64,000 bases of DNA from Canna indica (GCA_034359265.1 CP136898.1:41501501-41565500); one strand, 5' to 3'. Counted from the stretch's first letter, positions 1-12,676 are shown. The notes: generated by a model not told the origin, from the sequence alone. Translations and numbers: made by a program.

Positions 1-1254
1 GAGTGGTGTTGAAACATTTCGGAATTTTAATTTGATGATGATCTTGCTAGAGATCTTCTTTTTTATTTTGAAAGTCAAAATAGAAATCGGGAACGCATGA
101 TGCCTCTTCTTTGCTGCTCAAATCAACAAAAAATATTAGTGGGGCCCGCTGAATTAATTCCTTCTTGCTGGATGCAGATTTGAGCACTTCCTTTATTATT
201 TTGACCAAGTCAAAAAGGCAAGTTGAATAAACTGGATTTAATTGTTTTCTTCATCTCTTATGAAGTGGGCCCCGCTGGTATTAATGCAAAGATGACCTTC
301 TCTATCATGTGATTTGAGCCCCAACAAAACAAGGAATTCTTTAAAAATTTCCTCACTCGACAAGGCACAGACCTTCAATTGAACAGCTGCTATCCTCACC
401 AGCAGTATGACTGATGTGTTTCGCCTTCACTAGGCAATGCTGAACCGGATGCTATACGGCGGTTTCTTTTTCACGACAGCGACTTCATTTGCTGCTCACG
501 GGGGAGAAGATATAGTGATCGACTCAATGGGGTCTGGATCGACGTCGTCTATATCTTCTTCTGTCCGATCTTTAAGATCTCGATCTTGGATTTGATCAAT
601 CTTGTGGCAGATCTGGGGGAGGAAGTGATCTACCTCAACCAGGATCTCTTCTCGACTCCTACATCCACCTTCCTTACATTTTGCCGGCCGGGATTTGATT
701 CCCAAAATGCACTTCCGCCGATTGGAGAAGACAACGGGCTTCTCGATCTCTTCTCTGGGATCTGGTACAACTCGGCAGTCCTCTTGATCTCCTCTGCTAG
801 ATCCGGTGCAACTCGATCTTCTTCTCTTTCAAACGACAACAAGAACATTATCTTCTTCCTATGTGAGCCGCGGGCTGTTGGTGTCAGCCTCGCCGATGCC
901 TTGCTCGGAACGGATCCGATGTCGATGTTGCTGCACCACCCGAGGAGATGGACGAGTGAGCAGACGTCACTCCTTCACCTCTGTTCAAATAGAGGACTTT
1001 CTTCTTTGTTGCAATATATGCTTCTCCCTCTTTTGGATATAGCTGTCGTCGGACGGATTCGACTTCGTCTCGTTCGTTCCACTCTCCACGGGAACCGCCC
1101 CATGTGCTCCTCACGGGGACCCGGCTAAATCTTCTTTCGCCTTCTTTTGCGGACGAACGCACGAACCTCCTGCAGCGGCGGTGACGTTTGGCTCTCTCTC
1201 CCTCTCTTCGGCTCTTACTCTTGGCAATCTCTCGCCCCGGGCTCTGATACCAAT
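1..1254 (-). mobile_element. Leader of a minus-strand copia-like LTR element (partial)
   Basis: At 1241-1252 the minus strand reads TGGTATCAGAGC, the primer-binding site complementary to the 3' end of plant initiator methionine tRNA. It lies two bases from the end of an LTR-like sequence at 1255. The leader therefore runs leftwards and off the window. No gag is reached. Parts of 1-300 (a GCGGGGCCCACT-like stretch and TTGACTTGGTCAAAATA on the minus strand) resemble the leader of the plus-strand gag element near 2170-2320, so the two elements are probably relatives placed head to head. Open frames seen here at 496-1162 on both strands overlap each other, are purine/pyrimidine biased and match no family I know. 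Confidence 0.5.
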
Positions 1255-1465
1255 TGTTGAACTTAAAACGAGAGATGCATTAATTCACTAAATGAAGTAG
1301 CCTTATATAAGCTTTACAAGACATTTCGATAATTCCTAAAAACTCAATAATTAACTGATAATTACCCAATATTTTAACAAGATAAATATCTAATAATTAA
1401 AGGATAACTACAAGGCTTAGTCAATCAAGCCTTGCCCATCTACGTGAAGTGGTGTTGCATTGATT
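1255..1465 (-). repeat. LTR remnant, inverted relative to the LTR at 3925-4180
   Basis: Read on the plus strand it begins TGTTGAAC and contains AATTAACTGATAATTACCCA, which is also present in the reverse complement of the LTR at 3925-4180, together with matching TATA and CTTACAAG-like segments. It is the 5' LTR of the minus-strand element. Its outer edge is blurred and is placed near 1465 only by loss of similarity. Confidence 0.6.
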
Positions 1466-2950
1466 GCCGTTCTGGTGAGAGAGCGCCGAGGAGGAGAGAT
1501 CGTTGTTCTAGTGTTCGAGTGCAAGTGCTTGAGGGAGAGATTGAGAGAACGAGTCGTTCCTTGGAAAGGAAGGAGACGGGATCTTTGTGTTGCATCCCGT
1601 TTCGGCAGTGTTCCCGTGGAAAGCACAAGAGATGAGACTATCACGGCTAGTCTCGACAAGAAGAAACTTGTCGTTCTCTGAGAAGGAGATCTCGGCGCGA
1701 AGAAAGCATCTCCTTCAGGTCTGCACCCAGTCGCAGACGTTCCCTCGGTCGTGATTCCCACTCCTCGACGTTATCACGGAGAAGGGAGGTCCAGCGATCT
1801 CCTCCCCCGAAATCCATAACTCACCTACTGTGAAATTTGATCTATTTCACCAGATCACGGATAACTTCGCCATTGGAAGCACAGGAGCATCCCGACGAAG
1901 TCCGTTTGCCCGCTGCTACTCCGACGAGATTTGTGCATCCTCTTCCTGGATTGATCGCCGCGAAATCTTGATCCGGCGCCCCTCCAGTCTTCCGCAACAT
2001 CTCAGGAGAAGGAGCACTATCGGTCTCGTCGAGAAGAAGAAGGGAAGAACTGCATGCCTTGAAGCCGCCGACTAATGTTGTCCCGGAGTTGCTTACGCGC
2101 TGCCAGCCTCACGAACGAAGCAACCTGAGAAGAAAGAGGGAGGCTCCACAAAAGAAGAAGATTTAATCAGTAGGCCCCACTTTCAATAGCAAACTGCAAA
2201 AGAGAAGAGGAGGAAGGATTAAAAGCAGCAGCGGGCCCACTTCAAAAATATTGAAGCAACAGTGAACGTGCAGCCATTCAATTAAAGGTATTTATTTTGA
2301 CTTTGGTCAAAATACCTACAGAAGAAGATCTCCAATAGTTCCACCTCCACTTTCACTTGATTTCCAAGAGCACTCCAAGCAAGCTAGTTTAGGATTTATT
2401 TCCTTGTTTTGTTTTTTCTCTTATCTGTAATTAAAAAAAAAGAAACAAAGAGAGAAAAGAGAGAGATTAAAAAAAGAAGAAGAGAGTCATCTTCGTTCCA
2501 TCAAATTGATTCTCGCTCATTCCGGTGACAAGTCGTTGATCGCCACTTTGGTCAAAATACCTACAGAAGAAGATCTCCAATAGTTCCACCTCCACTTTCA
2601 CTTGATTTCCAAGAGCACTCCAAGCAAGCTAGTTTAGGATTTATTTCCTTGTTTTGTTTTTTCTCTTATCCGTAATTAAAAAAAAAAGAAACAAAGAGAG
2701 AAAAGAGAGAGATTAAAAAAAGAAGAAGAAGAGAGTCATCTCCGTTCCATCAAATTGATTCTCGCTCATTCCGGTGACAAGTCGTTGATCGCCACATAGG
2801 GGAGACTGCGATCGTGGAAGAAGCACCGACCGACCCTCGCTTCTTTAGCAATAGTAGGTCTCCGAAGTGGATTTTCAAAAGCAGCCGTCGCCTAGAGGAA
2901 GATAAAGGGATAGATCAGTCCCAAGTTGGTGGATAAATTTTGGTGACAAA
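1466..2950 (+). other. Leader of the gag-only copia-like element
   Basis: This 1.5 kb stretch leads into the gag start at 2951. It is rich in GA-type low-complexity sequence and has short open frames with no family resemblance. No plus-strand LTR or primer-binding site was found upstream, so the 5' end of the element is missing or rearranged. A ~245 bp tandem duplication (2300-2794) lies inside it. Confidence 0.45.
2300..2794 (+). repeat. Two-copy tandem duplication, unit ~245-249 bp
   Basis: The sequence starting ACTTTGGTCAAAATACCTAC at 2300 starts again at 2545, and both copies end GTCGTTGATCGCCA. They differ only in a few substitutions, one extra A in a poly-A run and one extra AAG triplet, so the duplication is recent compared with the decay of the neighbouring gag. 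Confidence 0.95.
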
Positions 2951-3901
2951 ATGAGCGAACAACATTTTATTGGCGGAATGAAGAAACTCAACAATCACAA
3001 TTATAATACTTGGTTGACTTGTATGATGTCATATTTGCAGGGCCAAGATTTATGGGAAGTTGTTAACGAGAGTGAAGTTACGCAGCCAGAAGAAGATACA
3101 AATGGTGCACTGCGGAAGTGGAGAATCAAAGCTGGTAAGGCAATGTTTGTCTTGAAGACAACTGTTGAAGAAGAAGTGCTAGAGCACATTCAGGATGCCA
3201 AAGCCCCCCAAGAAGCTTGGGATACACTCACCAAGTTGTTTTCAAAAAGGAATAACACAAGGCTCCAACTTTTAGAAAGCGAGCTATTGTCGATAGCGTA
3301 ACACGACATGACAATTGCTCAATACTTTCACAAGGTGAAGACGCTCTGCCGGGAGATTGCAGAGTTAGATCCAAAAGCTCCGATCGGAGAATCCAGGATG
3401 AAGAGAATAATCATCCATGGTTTGAGGCCTGAGTTCAGAGGCTTTGTAACTACAGTTCAGGGATGGCAAAACTAGTCATCACTTGTTGAGTTTGAGAATT
3501 TGCTTGCAGGTCAAGAAGCGTTGGCCAAGCAAATGGAAGGAGTTTCGCAGAAAGGTGAAGAGAAAGCGCTCTACGCTAAGAAAAGCAGAAGGAATTCCAA
3601 GCAGCATGCCGACAGAGGATCTAAGAAGAATGAAGGTAAAACAAAAAGTCGTGAAGGAGAAGGGAGCACTACTCGTGCAGGGGGAGCATCGAAGAAGCAT
3701 GACAAGAAATTTGAATGGAAGTGCTACAATTGCGGCAAGGTTGGTCATATGGCAAGAGAATGCCGATCGAAGAAAAAGATCGAGGAAGGTAATGTTGTTA
3801 CTTTCAAAAATGAGGAAGAATGGAATGCTGAGGAGGTAGCTCTCACAACTATAGTATCTGATCAGGTAGAGGATGATTGGATCGAAAGCTCGGCTTGGTA
3901 A
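2951..3901 (+). pseudogene. Copia-type gag (UBN2 family), two internal stops, no pol
   Basis: The frame opens with MSEQHFIGGMKKLNNHNYNT and continues as a copia gag. The N-terminal part has the NYxTW and LQGQDLWEVV signature, the middle has KAMFVLKTTVEEEVL and AWDTLTKLFSKRN, and a basic region leads to a CCHC zinc knuckle (CYNCGKVGHMAREC, near residue 260). It would form the particle that packages the RNA. One reading frame covers the whole span but carries TAA at 3299 and TAG at 3473. The frame ends in DDWIESSAW, exactly where a copia polyprotein continues into the protease catalytic DSG motif. Protease, integrase, reverse transcriptase and RNase H are absent, and the polypurine tract follows within 20 bases. 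Confidence 0.85.
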
Positions 3902-3924
3902 AGGAAGCTGGTGTTGAGGGGGAG

Positions 3925-4180
3925 TGTTGAAGATAATGCAAGAGTTAGCTTCATGTTCGTATTTATCCTTTAGACTAGTTTGATTTATCACATAGTTAGC
4001 ATTTAACCTTTTATTTAGTGGGTATTTATCATGTTAGCTTAGTGGGTAATTATCAGTTAATTACCGAGTCTTTAAGAGTTATCGTTATATCTTGTAAGCC
4101 TATAAAATGCCACTTATTTTATGAATGAAAGTATCTCTCAATTGAGCACCTCTCTCGTGTTTATCCTGACATGTTCAACA
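3925..4180 (+). repeat. 3' LTR (256 bp) of the gag-only copia-like element
   Basis: It begins TGTTGAA and ends TTCAACA, giving 7-bp inverted ends. A polypurine tract (GTTGAGGGGGAG, 3912-3924) lies immediately upstream and a TATAAAA box is at 4101-4107. The short LTR, a gag gene and no pol fit the plant class of terminal-repeat retrotransposons with a GAG domain (TR-GAG). The target-site duplication cannot be checked because the left end is not intact. Confidence 0.85.
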
Positions 4181-5970
4181 ATAGAAGCCTCAGATCCAGC
4201 TCCTAAGTTCTTCAATTTTTTGAATCCTTAATTGGATTTCGATTGCTGTTTTTTTTATCTACATCAGATAGTATGTAGATTTCTTGCCAACTTATTCAAA
4301 AAGTACATTGTTTCAACCAAACAATGAACAAGGAGCAAGCATTATCAAGTAACAAATATGTGCCAACATTTTTTTGAAAATGACCACCACAACCACAAAA
4401 TTAATAAAAGTACTACTCAATTCTTGATCCACACAAACAGGAATATCCAGCAGTTGACTATTTCAAACCAAGTTGATAACAAAGCTCTAAATTTCTACAG
4501 ACATGAAAGCATTATATTTTTCAAAAAATTTAACTGCTATTATTGTCTAAATCCATGTTAACTATTCTTCACCAGATTTGCCGAGGGAAAGAAACCTGGT
4601 ATGGAGACTGGGTTTGACATAGATAATGCAGATCTTCTTGAAATGGAGGAATGCCATGATGTTGTTGTAGCCTCTGCTATTTTTGGTATCAACTCGCTAA
4701 TTGTTTGTCTTTTTTTGTCTACCCTTGAGCCATTGGTTTTCCTAACTCATGGATTCACTTTTGTTCATATTTCTGATCAAGAAATTATGACATAATGCAG
4801 CAACCTAGGAATATAAGTGAAATTATGAAACATGTAAAGAGAAACTAAGTTGGTTCTTGATGGGAGGAATTACTTGAAAATTCAAAAGTTGAACAAATAG
4901 ATAAATATTGATATAAATTATAGGTAGAAGCACTGGGCTGTTTAACCTTAATTTCCATGCAATGAGTGATATTTGGTTATAACTGGCAAAACAACTTCAC
5001 TTATGCTTCTGCCCATTTTGTCCTTTGCATTATATCTATAAGCAAATATCATTGTCTTCATTTTGTATCTTTTGATTAAAAGTAAATATCCTACAATTTT
5101 CTACAATCGACTTTATATTAATAGTTTGTGCTCCTGAATTTCTTGGTTTAAGCTCCTTATTGGAGGGAATCAAACCATCAACAGTAGTTGAGCCCTTAAT
5201 GGTGGATATTACCAACTCTTTTTCATGCATATTTTTTCCCACTGTGTTTCGTATACTTTGATGATGCATTTTTCTACCTTGATATTTCTAGACAAATCTA
5301 TAGAGGTGAGCTGAGGTAATTATTTTGGATTGGGATGGGATTATTCTCAAATGTTGTGACTAACACTTGGGAAACAGTGGTCGGTTATTCTCAAAAAGAA
5401 ACTTTAAGGCTTTAAGCCTTTAATTGAGCTTAAGTAAATGAGGAGGATAGAGATGAGAGATCCTCCTCTCCTTATTAAATTTTACATTTTTTATCAGTGT
5501 GGAGAGTTCGTCAACAGATAGAATGTTTCATTGTGGTGTTTTCATGTTCAACTAAAGCAATTGATAATCTTTTGTGATTCCAAGTCTTAATTGATCAGTG
5601 ACAAAATTAGATACCTCATCACTATTAAAATAATATTCTGCCTCATAAACGGCCTCATAACTATTAACCCGCTACAATTATAACAATTTAGAGAAGTGAA
5701 AACAATTAAAATAGGAAGTTGTATAAGATAATATCACTTATAATAAATCTCGAACTCAATTTGAACTTGAACTACGTACCTTGAACTCGATCCATAATAA
5801 ATTTCGATTATGGTTCGACACCCTGATCCATGAAGTCTACGGCTCATGAAAGAAACTCTTAAGAATAACGGTCGTGGCGCAGGCAACATCATCATGCTGA
5901 AATCTACAACTCAAGTATAACAACATTATAAGTAACAATTAATTATTAACAATTATAATAAATAAATTTT
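4181..5970. other. No gene recognised
   Basis: AT-rich sequence without a recognisable domain. A sequence resembling a CACTA end (CACTATTAAAA) starts at 5620 and is a weak candidate for the left end of C1: it matches 10 of the first 11 bases of the right end, but the flanking triplets differ (CAT and TAT) and no subterminal repeats follow it. Confidence 0.5.
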
Positions 5971-5979
5971 GGTACTTAC

Positions 5980-6198
5980 TTTAGACCATTCAGCGATATC
6001 TGTCGATGCTGGTCGAACAATGAAGGTGCATCACCCCTCCCCCCCATTAGGCCCACGAGGCCTACGACAACCTCGAGCTGCTGCTGGTGGAGGTGGTGGT
6101 GGTATAGCATCTGCCACGATTGGTGGTGGTGGTGCTGTCGCGGGCGGTGGTGGCTGAGATAGTCCTGTGTGATGAACCCTAGAACGGGCACATGACAT
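5980..6198 (-). pseudogene. First exon of the TNP1-like gene of C1
   Basis: Starting at an ATG at 6198, the exon encodes a proline-rich peptide with RRPRGPNGG near residue 47 and ends at a GTAAGTACC splice donor. The same layout, a Pro-rich start, RRPxxPNR-like motif and a donor, is seen in the TNP1-like genes of C2 (17695) and C3 (63490). One TGA interrupts it after the motif. The remaining exons are not visible to the left. Confidence 0.5.
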
Positions 6199-6288
6199 CT
6201 ACAGATATAAATGTTGATTAGTGATGTCAACCAATAATATAATATAAATAATTAATAGAAAAAAGATGTAAAATATATATATTACACA

Positions 6289-9200
6289 TTAATCATCGAT
6301 ATCATCTGAATAATAATTGATTGAGCCATTTTCTTCTTCACTTGTCTTTTCATCTTCACAACTATTCTCATCTTCTTCGTTCTCTGCGTCATCTGGTTCA
6401 ACATCAACACTTTCTTCAAACAGACCTTGTGCAACGACTAAATTTTCATCTTCAATTGTTTGACTCACAACTTTAACTATAGGAGGATCCTCCTGATAAA
6501 AATCACATAGTACAAATCTTGTAGTATCATTATCCTCTGCCATTGGATCAATTCTCAATCGTGCCTTAGTCTTACACACTGCCCGTCATTCCGATCTATC
6601 TCTTCGACTACCTGGATATTTTGTGTACTATACTCGTTATTCTTGTGATGCCAAAATAAAAGGTTCGTTCGTCGCTAACTTTGATTTGATATTAACGTCA
6701 ACAAGCTTATACTTTGGGTGAATTTGACTCCCCCGAGATGATGTGTTAAACCGATGACATTTGAATATCACTATTTTTTTGCACCCAACATATTGAAGCT
6801 CAAGTACTTCCTCAAGCAGTGCGTAGAAATCACAATCACAATCAATCCAAGTGGAGCCTTTGACACAAACACCAGCATTCATTGTCTTCTTCGTGGTTGA
6901 GTACTCCTTTATATGAAATTTATATCCATTCACAAAGTATCCGTTATAGCATATGATTAGTCATGACGGTCCACATGCTAACTCGAGTAATTTGTTGTCT
7001 ATTTCTTGAATATGTTCACTCGACCAAGTTTTGAACCAATTTGGAAATTCTACGCTACGTTTATCTTGTAATTCTTCCTCGGATATATTTGGTGTCTGTG
7101 TACGAACTTTTGTGTCAAATTTTTGAATGAAAGGATCAATATCAGGTCAATTCATCAGTACATATAATTGTGCATGATGGTACTTATCTTGAGTTAAATA
7201 TCTTAGTGGACGTGAATCCAAACTACGACCAAGAAAATAAAATATTAGTAGACAATCTACAGCGTTCATATTTCCCCATCATCATTTCAGGGAAGACGGG
7301 TCAACCTTGTGTGCACATTGGACTCGAAATAGAAAGAACAAAAAGTTGATATCTCTTGAATTATATAAGCTTCACTTATTGAACCTTCCATTGCAACTGT
7401 ATTTTTTATTTTCCATTTTAACCTCTACATATACCTCTCGAATAAATACATCCACCAATAATGAACCAGACCACCAACTCTTGCCTCGTATGCTAAGTGA
7501 ACCGGTAGATTCTCCATTGAGTCAAAAAATCCAGGTGGAAATATCTACTCTAATTTGCAAAGAATTTCTACGATATTTTTCTCTAGCTTTTCCATTTCTT
7601 CGATACGGTGGGCATTGGCGCAAATATCTCTGAAGAACAAACTAAACTCGGTTAACGGACCCCAAATTTTGTTTGGTAATATATCGCGGAATGCAATAGG
7701 GAGTAGTCTCTGCATGAACACATGACAGTCATGACTTTTCATTCCTGATATTTTACCTTCGTTTACATTGACGCATCGAGCTAAATTAGATGCATAGCCA
7801 TCTAGTAATTTGAGATCTTTTATCCACTAGCAAACATCTTTTTGTTGTTGCTTACTGAGAACATAAGAGGCTTTCGGTTTCACTTGTTTGTCGTTCACCT
7901 CCTGTAGATCTAAATCTGGACATTTGCAATATACTTTTAAGTCCATTCTTGCCTTCACATTATCTTTCGTTTTTCTTGCAAAATCCATCATTGTATTAAA
8001 AATGTTCTCGAACACATTCTTTTCAATGTGCATCACATCCAAATTGTGTTGAACTAGTAATGAACTTCAGTAAGGCAGTTCCCATAATATACTTTTTTTG
8101 ACCCAATTGTGTCTTTCTCTGAAATCACTAATTCTGTCAACCTCTCCAAATGTGATGTCCGGTAACACAAAAACCCAAGCTAACATTTGATTACCAGACA
8201 AATGCGGAGGTGGTCCATCTTTTTCCACTCCGCCCTTGATGAATTTATCTCTATTTCTCCGGTATGGATGATTAAGTGGAAAAAATTGACGATGACAGTC
8301 AAAGTATGAAATATTTCGTTCATGTCGAAAACCGAATGCTTTTGTTTGTTCCATACAATACGGACAACCAAGTCTCCCGTGCGTACTCCAACCAGACAAC
8401 ATAGCATATGCTAGGAAGTCACTAATTGTCCACAATAATGCGGCCCTCAAGTTGAAATTTTTTTTTGATGAATATCATAAGTGATGACTCTGTCGTCCCA
8501 TAAGTTATTTAAATCATCAATTAACGGTCGAAGGAACACATCCAATTCTTTTCTTGGTCCCCTTGGTCCTGGGATTACCATACTCAAAAATATGAAATCA
8601 TCTTTCATGCACATTGACGACAGCAAATTGTAGACTGTGAGAAGTACCGACCAAACATAATATGAAGTGGATGATTGACCGAATGGATTGAACCCATCAG
8701 TACATAACCCTAGTCTGACATTTATGGATCACTTGCAAACGATGGATAACATCGATCAAGATGTTTTTATGCTTCATTGTCAGACGGGTGAGTCATAACA
8801 TTCGGGTCACGACTCTTAGCATGTCATATCATATGTTGGGCTATTTTTTCAGACATGAACAACCGCTTCAATCTAGGAATTATCAGGAAATATCGAAGTA
8901 CCTTAAACGGTATCTTTCTACCTACTCGAAGATTTCTCTTTGTACCGTGGATGTTCACATGTTGGACACTAGGTCAAGTTTGTGTATTCACGATAATAGA
9001 GAATGTAGTTGTTCTGACATGCATGAATTTTCTGATACCCTAGACCAAGTCTCTTCATCATCTTTTTCGTCTTATAGAAACTGTCCTCCAGATTGTTATC
9101 TTTAGGCAACGCTTTGTGAAAAAACTCAAAAAACCAATTATATGCTATCTTAGTTACGTTGCAGTCAGACTTAATATTTAACATTTGAGTCATTATTGGT

Positions 9201-9769
9201 AACTTTGAATATTCATCACAGCCTTCATACAATGGCTCATCTGCAGCTTTTAGTAAATCGTAAAACGGTGCTGCTTTTGGATTTGGTAACTCTATTTGAA
9301 TTTCTGGTTGTACTTGTGGCTCACACTCTATATCCATTGCCGCTTCAGTACTTAACGACTGACCTCCTAATTCTGTGTGAGGCATTGGCAACCTTTGGAA
9401 TTCACGACCGCGCAAAGCATCCAAAACCATATTTCGATACGGCTGCTCAACAGATGTCATATGAGTTGCGGACGAAGATCCAATATTAGACGACTGGCCT
9501 CCTAATTCATATGATGACATGCCTATGAATGACTCCCCATGTGAAATTAATCGATAGTAACGATTCATGAAACCATTTCTGTATAGGTGCAATGTCATCG
9601 TCTGTCGGTCTAGGAAAAATAAGTTGACACACCGATGACATGGGCATCTGATTTTGTCAACACTGACAAATTGTGAATTTGAATATGCGAAGTTCAAAAT
9701 TTTTTTAACACCGCTCTTGAATTCTTCAAGTAAATCTCGACGGTACATCCAACTACGATCTTTCGTCAT
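6289..9769 (-). pseudogene. CACTA TNP2-type transposase, decayed
   Basis: The N-terminal 80 residues (from 9769) form the plant transposase-associated domain, with WMYRRDLLEEFKSGV and a CPCHRCVN zinc-binding motif. The TNP2 domain follows at about 8740-8070, where TDGFNPFG, WSTHGRLGCPYC and HRQFFPLNHPYR-like segments can be read. Next come MDVMHIEKNVFENIF and MKSHDCHVFMQRLLP (DUF4218 region, 8042-7300), then DUF4216 (about 6933-6600, with HPKYKLVDVNIKSKL), and an Asp/Glu-rich tail ending SDDIDD at 6289. This enzyme cuts and joins element ends in En/Spm transposons. Several stops and frameshifts break the frame between and within domains, and exon limits are uncertain. Confidence 0.85.
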
Positions 9770-12193
9770 GATTCTGTGCGTGATATATCACAACAATCAC
9801 TTCTTTAGAAATCTTCATAGGTGGGTGGTCCTATTCCATTCGGAAATCAAATTATTCTACTTGCATTTAAATATTCTTTTTAACATTCAATTTCACTCGA
9901 AATTTCGATAGCATTTCCCTACAGTTCTCCGAGTATGCATATCATATGGGCGCATACTTGGAGAACAAGGGATATCTGCTAGAATTTCAAACTAAAATGA
10001 ATGTTAAAATAATTTTGATCCCAAATTGTCCGATCAAGGACAATTCAGAAATCGTAAAGAATCTATAAGTTTTGTACTTCTTATAGACGACGATATGATA
10101 TCTGAACGGATCTAAGGTATTGTAAAAAAATTATGATCCAACGGTCGATAAGTTCGTGTCACTTTATCAACTCACGAATCATAATATTATTTTTAATTTC
10201 AATCCTAAAATTATACCGACAAATTATGCATTAATAGTGTAGAATGGAGTACTAATAGTGTTAACTTCAACTAAGCAAAACATAATTATGCATTAATTAG
10301 AGTGAAGCAATATAATAAACATTAATCACAATTTAATTTAGGAGAATTAATTAAATATTAACCAATAACCTGCTCTTAAGAATTAGAGTGAAGCAATATA
10401 ATAAGCATACTTAAATATTAACCAATTCAATATAGAGATTCAATAGGATGGTACAAATCAAATTCAGCTTAATAAAAGAAGTATTAACCAATTCAAAGCA
10501 TGCTTAAACTTCCAAAGAATGAATGCAAGACTACTTCCAATAACTTTAAATGCTAAACCCTAAACCCTATTTAAGCTAATTTCTACGGATAGTGAACTAA
10601 ATCATCTTTCATTGCTACTGTAACTTTAAATCATCTTAATTAAACTACATATATGAAAAAAAATCACCCCAAAAAAAGTCATTCACTACTGCCTTATGCG
10701 AGATACTTCAAATGCTAGTTTATATAGTAGATAGGGATCATGATAAGCTCCAAAAGAAGTGTTAAGGTCCAAAGGAAGAGATAGGGATCAGTTTGTTGAG
10801 CTCCAAAAGAAGTGTTATGCTTCAAATGCTAGTTTGGATAGTAGATAGGGATCATGATAAGCTCCAAAGGAAGAGATAGAGACTTCCCTAATTAGGGGGC
10901 TTCACCATGTCAACTCACACCACTTCGCACCACTACTTACCTTGAAAGCAAATTAGATAGAATTGTTTGTTCTTATCCTTGTCTCGATCTTGCCTACCCT
11001 ATGGTTAGGACAGAAGCTTCATGGCCATGGAAGAGCAATCATTTGTGCTGAATTGAACTATGAGCAGTAAGTTCATATGTATCATAGAGTTAATTTAACT
11101 CCTCCCAAGTAGTTACAAATAGAGAAGGAAAAAAAAGTAAAAGGACATAATTACTTGAATCATGAAATGAAGAAGTAAAGCAACACATATTGTAAATAAA
11201 TGAACATGATAAATCACAAAAGAATTGAGTTTTTAAAATACCGGGGAAAATAAAATAATAAGAATGAATTAGTTCTTTCATTGTTTTAATATTTTCTATC
11301 AATTACTAGGCATATATAATTCCATCTCTGCATGTGATGTACCTCCTGATTTCGATAGAGGATAACTTATATCTTGCATGCATCCTTCTCTAAATCCTTA
11401 ATTGTTAGCATTCCTAGACAGTTGTGCCAACCAATCTGCTGCCTTAATTGTTAGCATTCCTATTGACAGAATTAAATTTGATAACTTTGATGGAACCTGC
11501 AATTTATTAAACTATTACTATGATTTAAAACCTCACATTGAGCATGTAGAAATTGAAATAAAGTCATGCCCAACGGCCCAAAAAAGACAAACTAGCTAAT
11601 TTCTTATTATCCAGTTGGGATATCCAAGCATAGCTTTTTATATACATTCATATAATAATTATAATTCAACTACATTATAATCTCTTTCGAATACTTGTCT
11701 TTGTATTTGGCATCAAAGAAAGAACAGAAGCAACTTTTCAGCAATCAAATTATAGAGCCACCAAATTTTATTTTCATTAAATTTAACTGTTTTGCAAATT
11801 TCTATACTAGTATTATGATTTCAATTTCAAAGACAAGAAACAAGATCTTGCAATTTTAGTAGTTAGTGATTTCAATTATCACTAGCTAGGCCAACTCAGA
11901 CAATTTATTATGAACATGTAACTAGGAATAAAATTGTGAATAATGAGGAGGCAAGAACAATACCTTGATGTCCAAGGAACGAACAATCCTACACTAGAAA
12001 GAACAATCATAATTTTCTTCTGTGCTTATATATAGCTCATGCCTCATCATTTCACTTATTTACTATATATTTATAACTAAGAATGAAATGTTCAGGAGCA
12101 AATGAAGGTGGTCAAAGAGAGATATATATATATGATATCAGAAACATGCCTAACCAGCCCCTATCTGTCTATCTATCTTAACTTTATAGATAT
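9770..12193. other. Non-coding 5' part of C1
   Basis: AT-rich and without a recognised domain. It holds short direct repeats: GTGAAGCAATATAATAA at about 10301 and 10386, and a ~45 bp segment with GATAGGGATCATGATAAGCTC near 10725 and again near 10840. The stretch probably combines the upstream region of TNP2 with filler or captured sequence. Confidence 0.4.
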
Positions 12194-12676
12194 ATGAATT
12201 TATCAATCAGAACAGTTTGTGAATCTTCTATTATAGATATATACAAAAGCAGGATTGCCTCCAACTCTGTGTTGGCAACAAATACTACAATCATCGATAA
12301 GGAAGTTGCAAGAAGGGAGGACTACCAAACTAATGCAGAGATCTTGTCCATTTGTGAGCTCTATGAATCAAAGAAGGTAAACAAGACACAAATCTCTGAA
12401 CCTCATCAAATAGTTGACTTGAGTTAAACAATCAAAACATATTGTTCTGCAATCACTAAGTTTTCTTTCTTTTCTGAACATATTATATATATTTATACCT
12501 TTTCTAGAGTAGTCAAATTAATGGTAAAGTTTCAGAAGAGATTGTTAACATAGATCGTATTGTTGTTGGAAATGTCAGATTGGGTTTAACATAAGTGTGG
12601 TGGCTGCACCTTCACCAAAAGTAGCAGCTCTTGATGCTGCCAATAAGCTAAAGGCAACATGGATAATTCTTGACAG
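12194..12676 (+). pseudogene. Captured host gene fragment: two exons of a USP-like domain (kinase type)
   Basis: Exon 1 (12194-12376) ends ICELYESKK at a GT donor. Exon 2 (12579-12676) starts IGFNISVVAAPSPKVAALDA and runs to WIILDR at a further GT. The two join in phase 0 across a 202-base GT-AG intron. The phrase pattern (CxxYESKK, VVAAxSPKVxAL, LKATWIILDR) resembles the universal-stress-protein-like N-terminal domain of plant receptor-like cytoplasmic kinases. It lies between the transposase and the 5' end of C1, on the opposite strand to the transposase, as expected for a transduplicated fragment. The family call rests on remembered patterns only, and the start at 12194 is arbitrary. Confidence 0.45.

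Noticed and set aside
586..1162. Overlapping open frames of up to 180 codons on both strands
   Set aside because: They lie in the leader between primer site and gag of a retrotransposon, overlap each other on opposite strands and show no domain.
1241..1255. GGGCTCTGATACCAATTGTTG as part of a tRNA gene
   Set aside because: It is complementary only to the tRNA 3' end and directly abuts an LTR, so it is a primer-binding site; no cloverleaf can be drawn.
5620..5640. Left terminus of CACTA C1
   Set aside because: CACTATTAAAA resembles the right end, but the flanking triplets differ and no subterminal repeats follow; kept only as a candidate.
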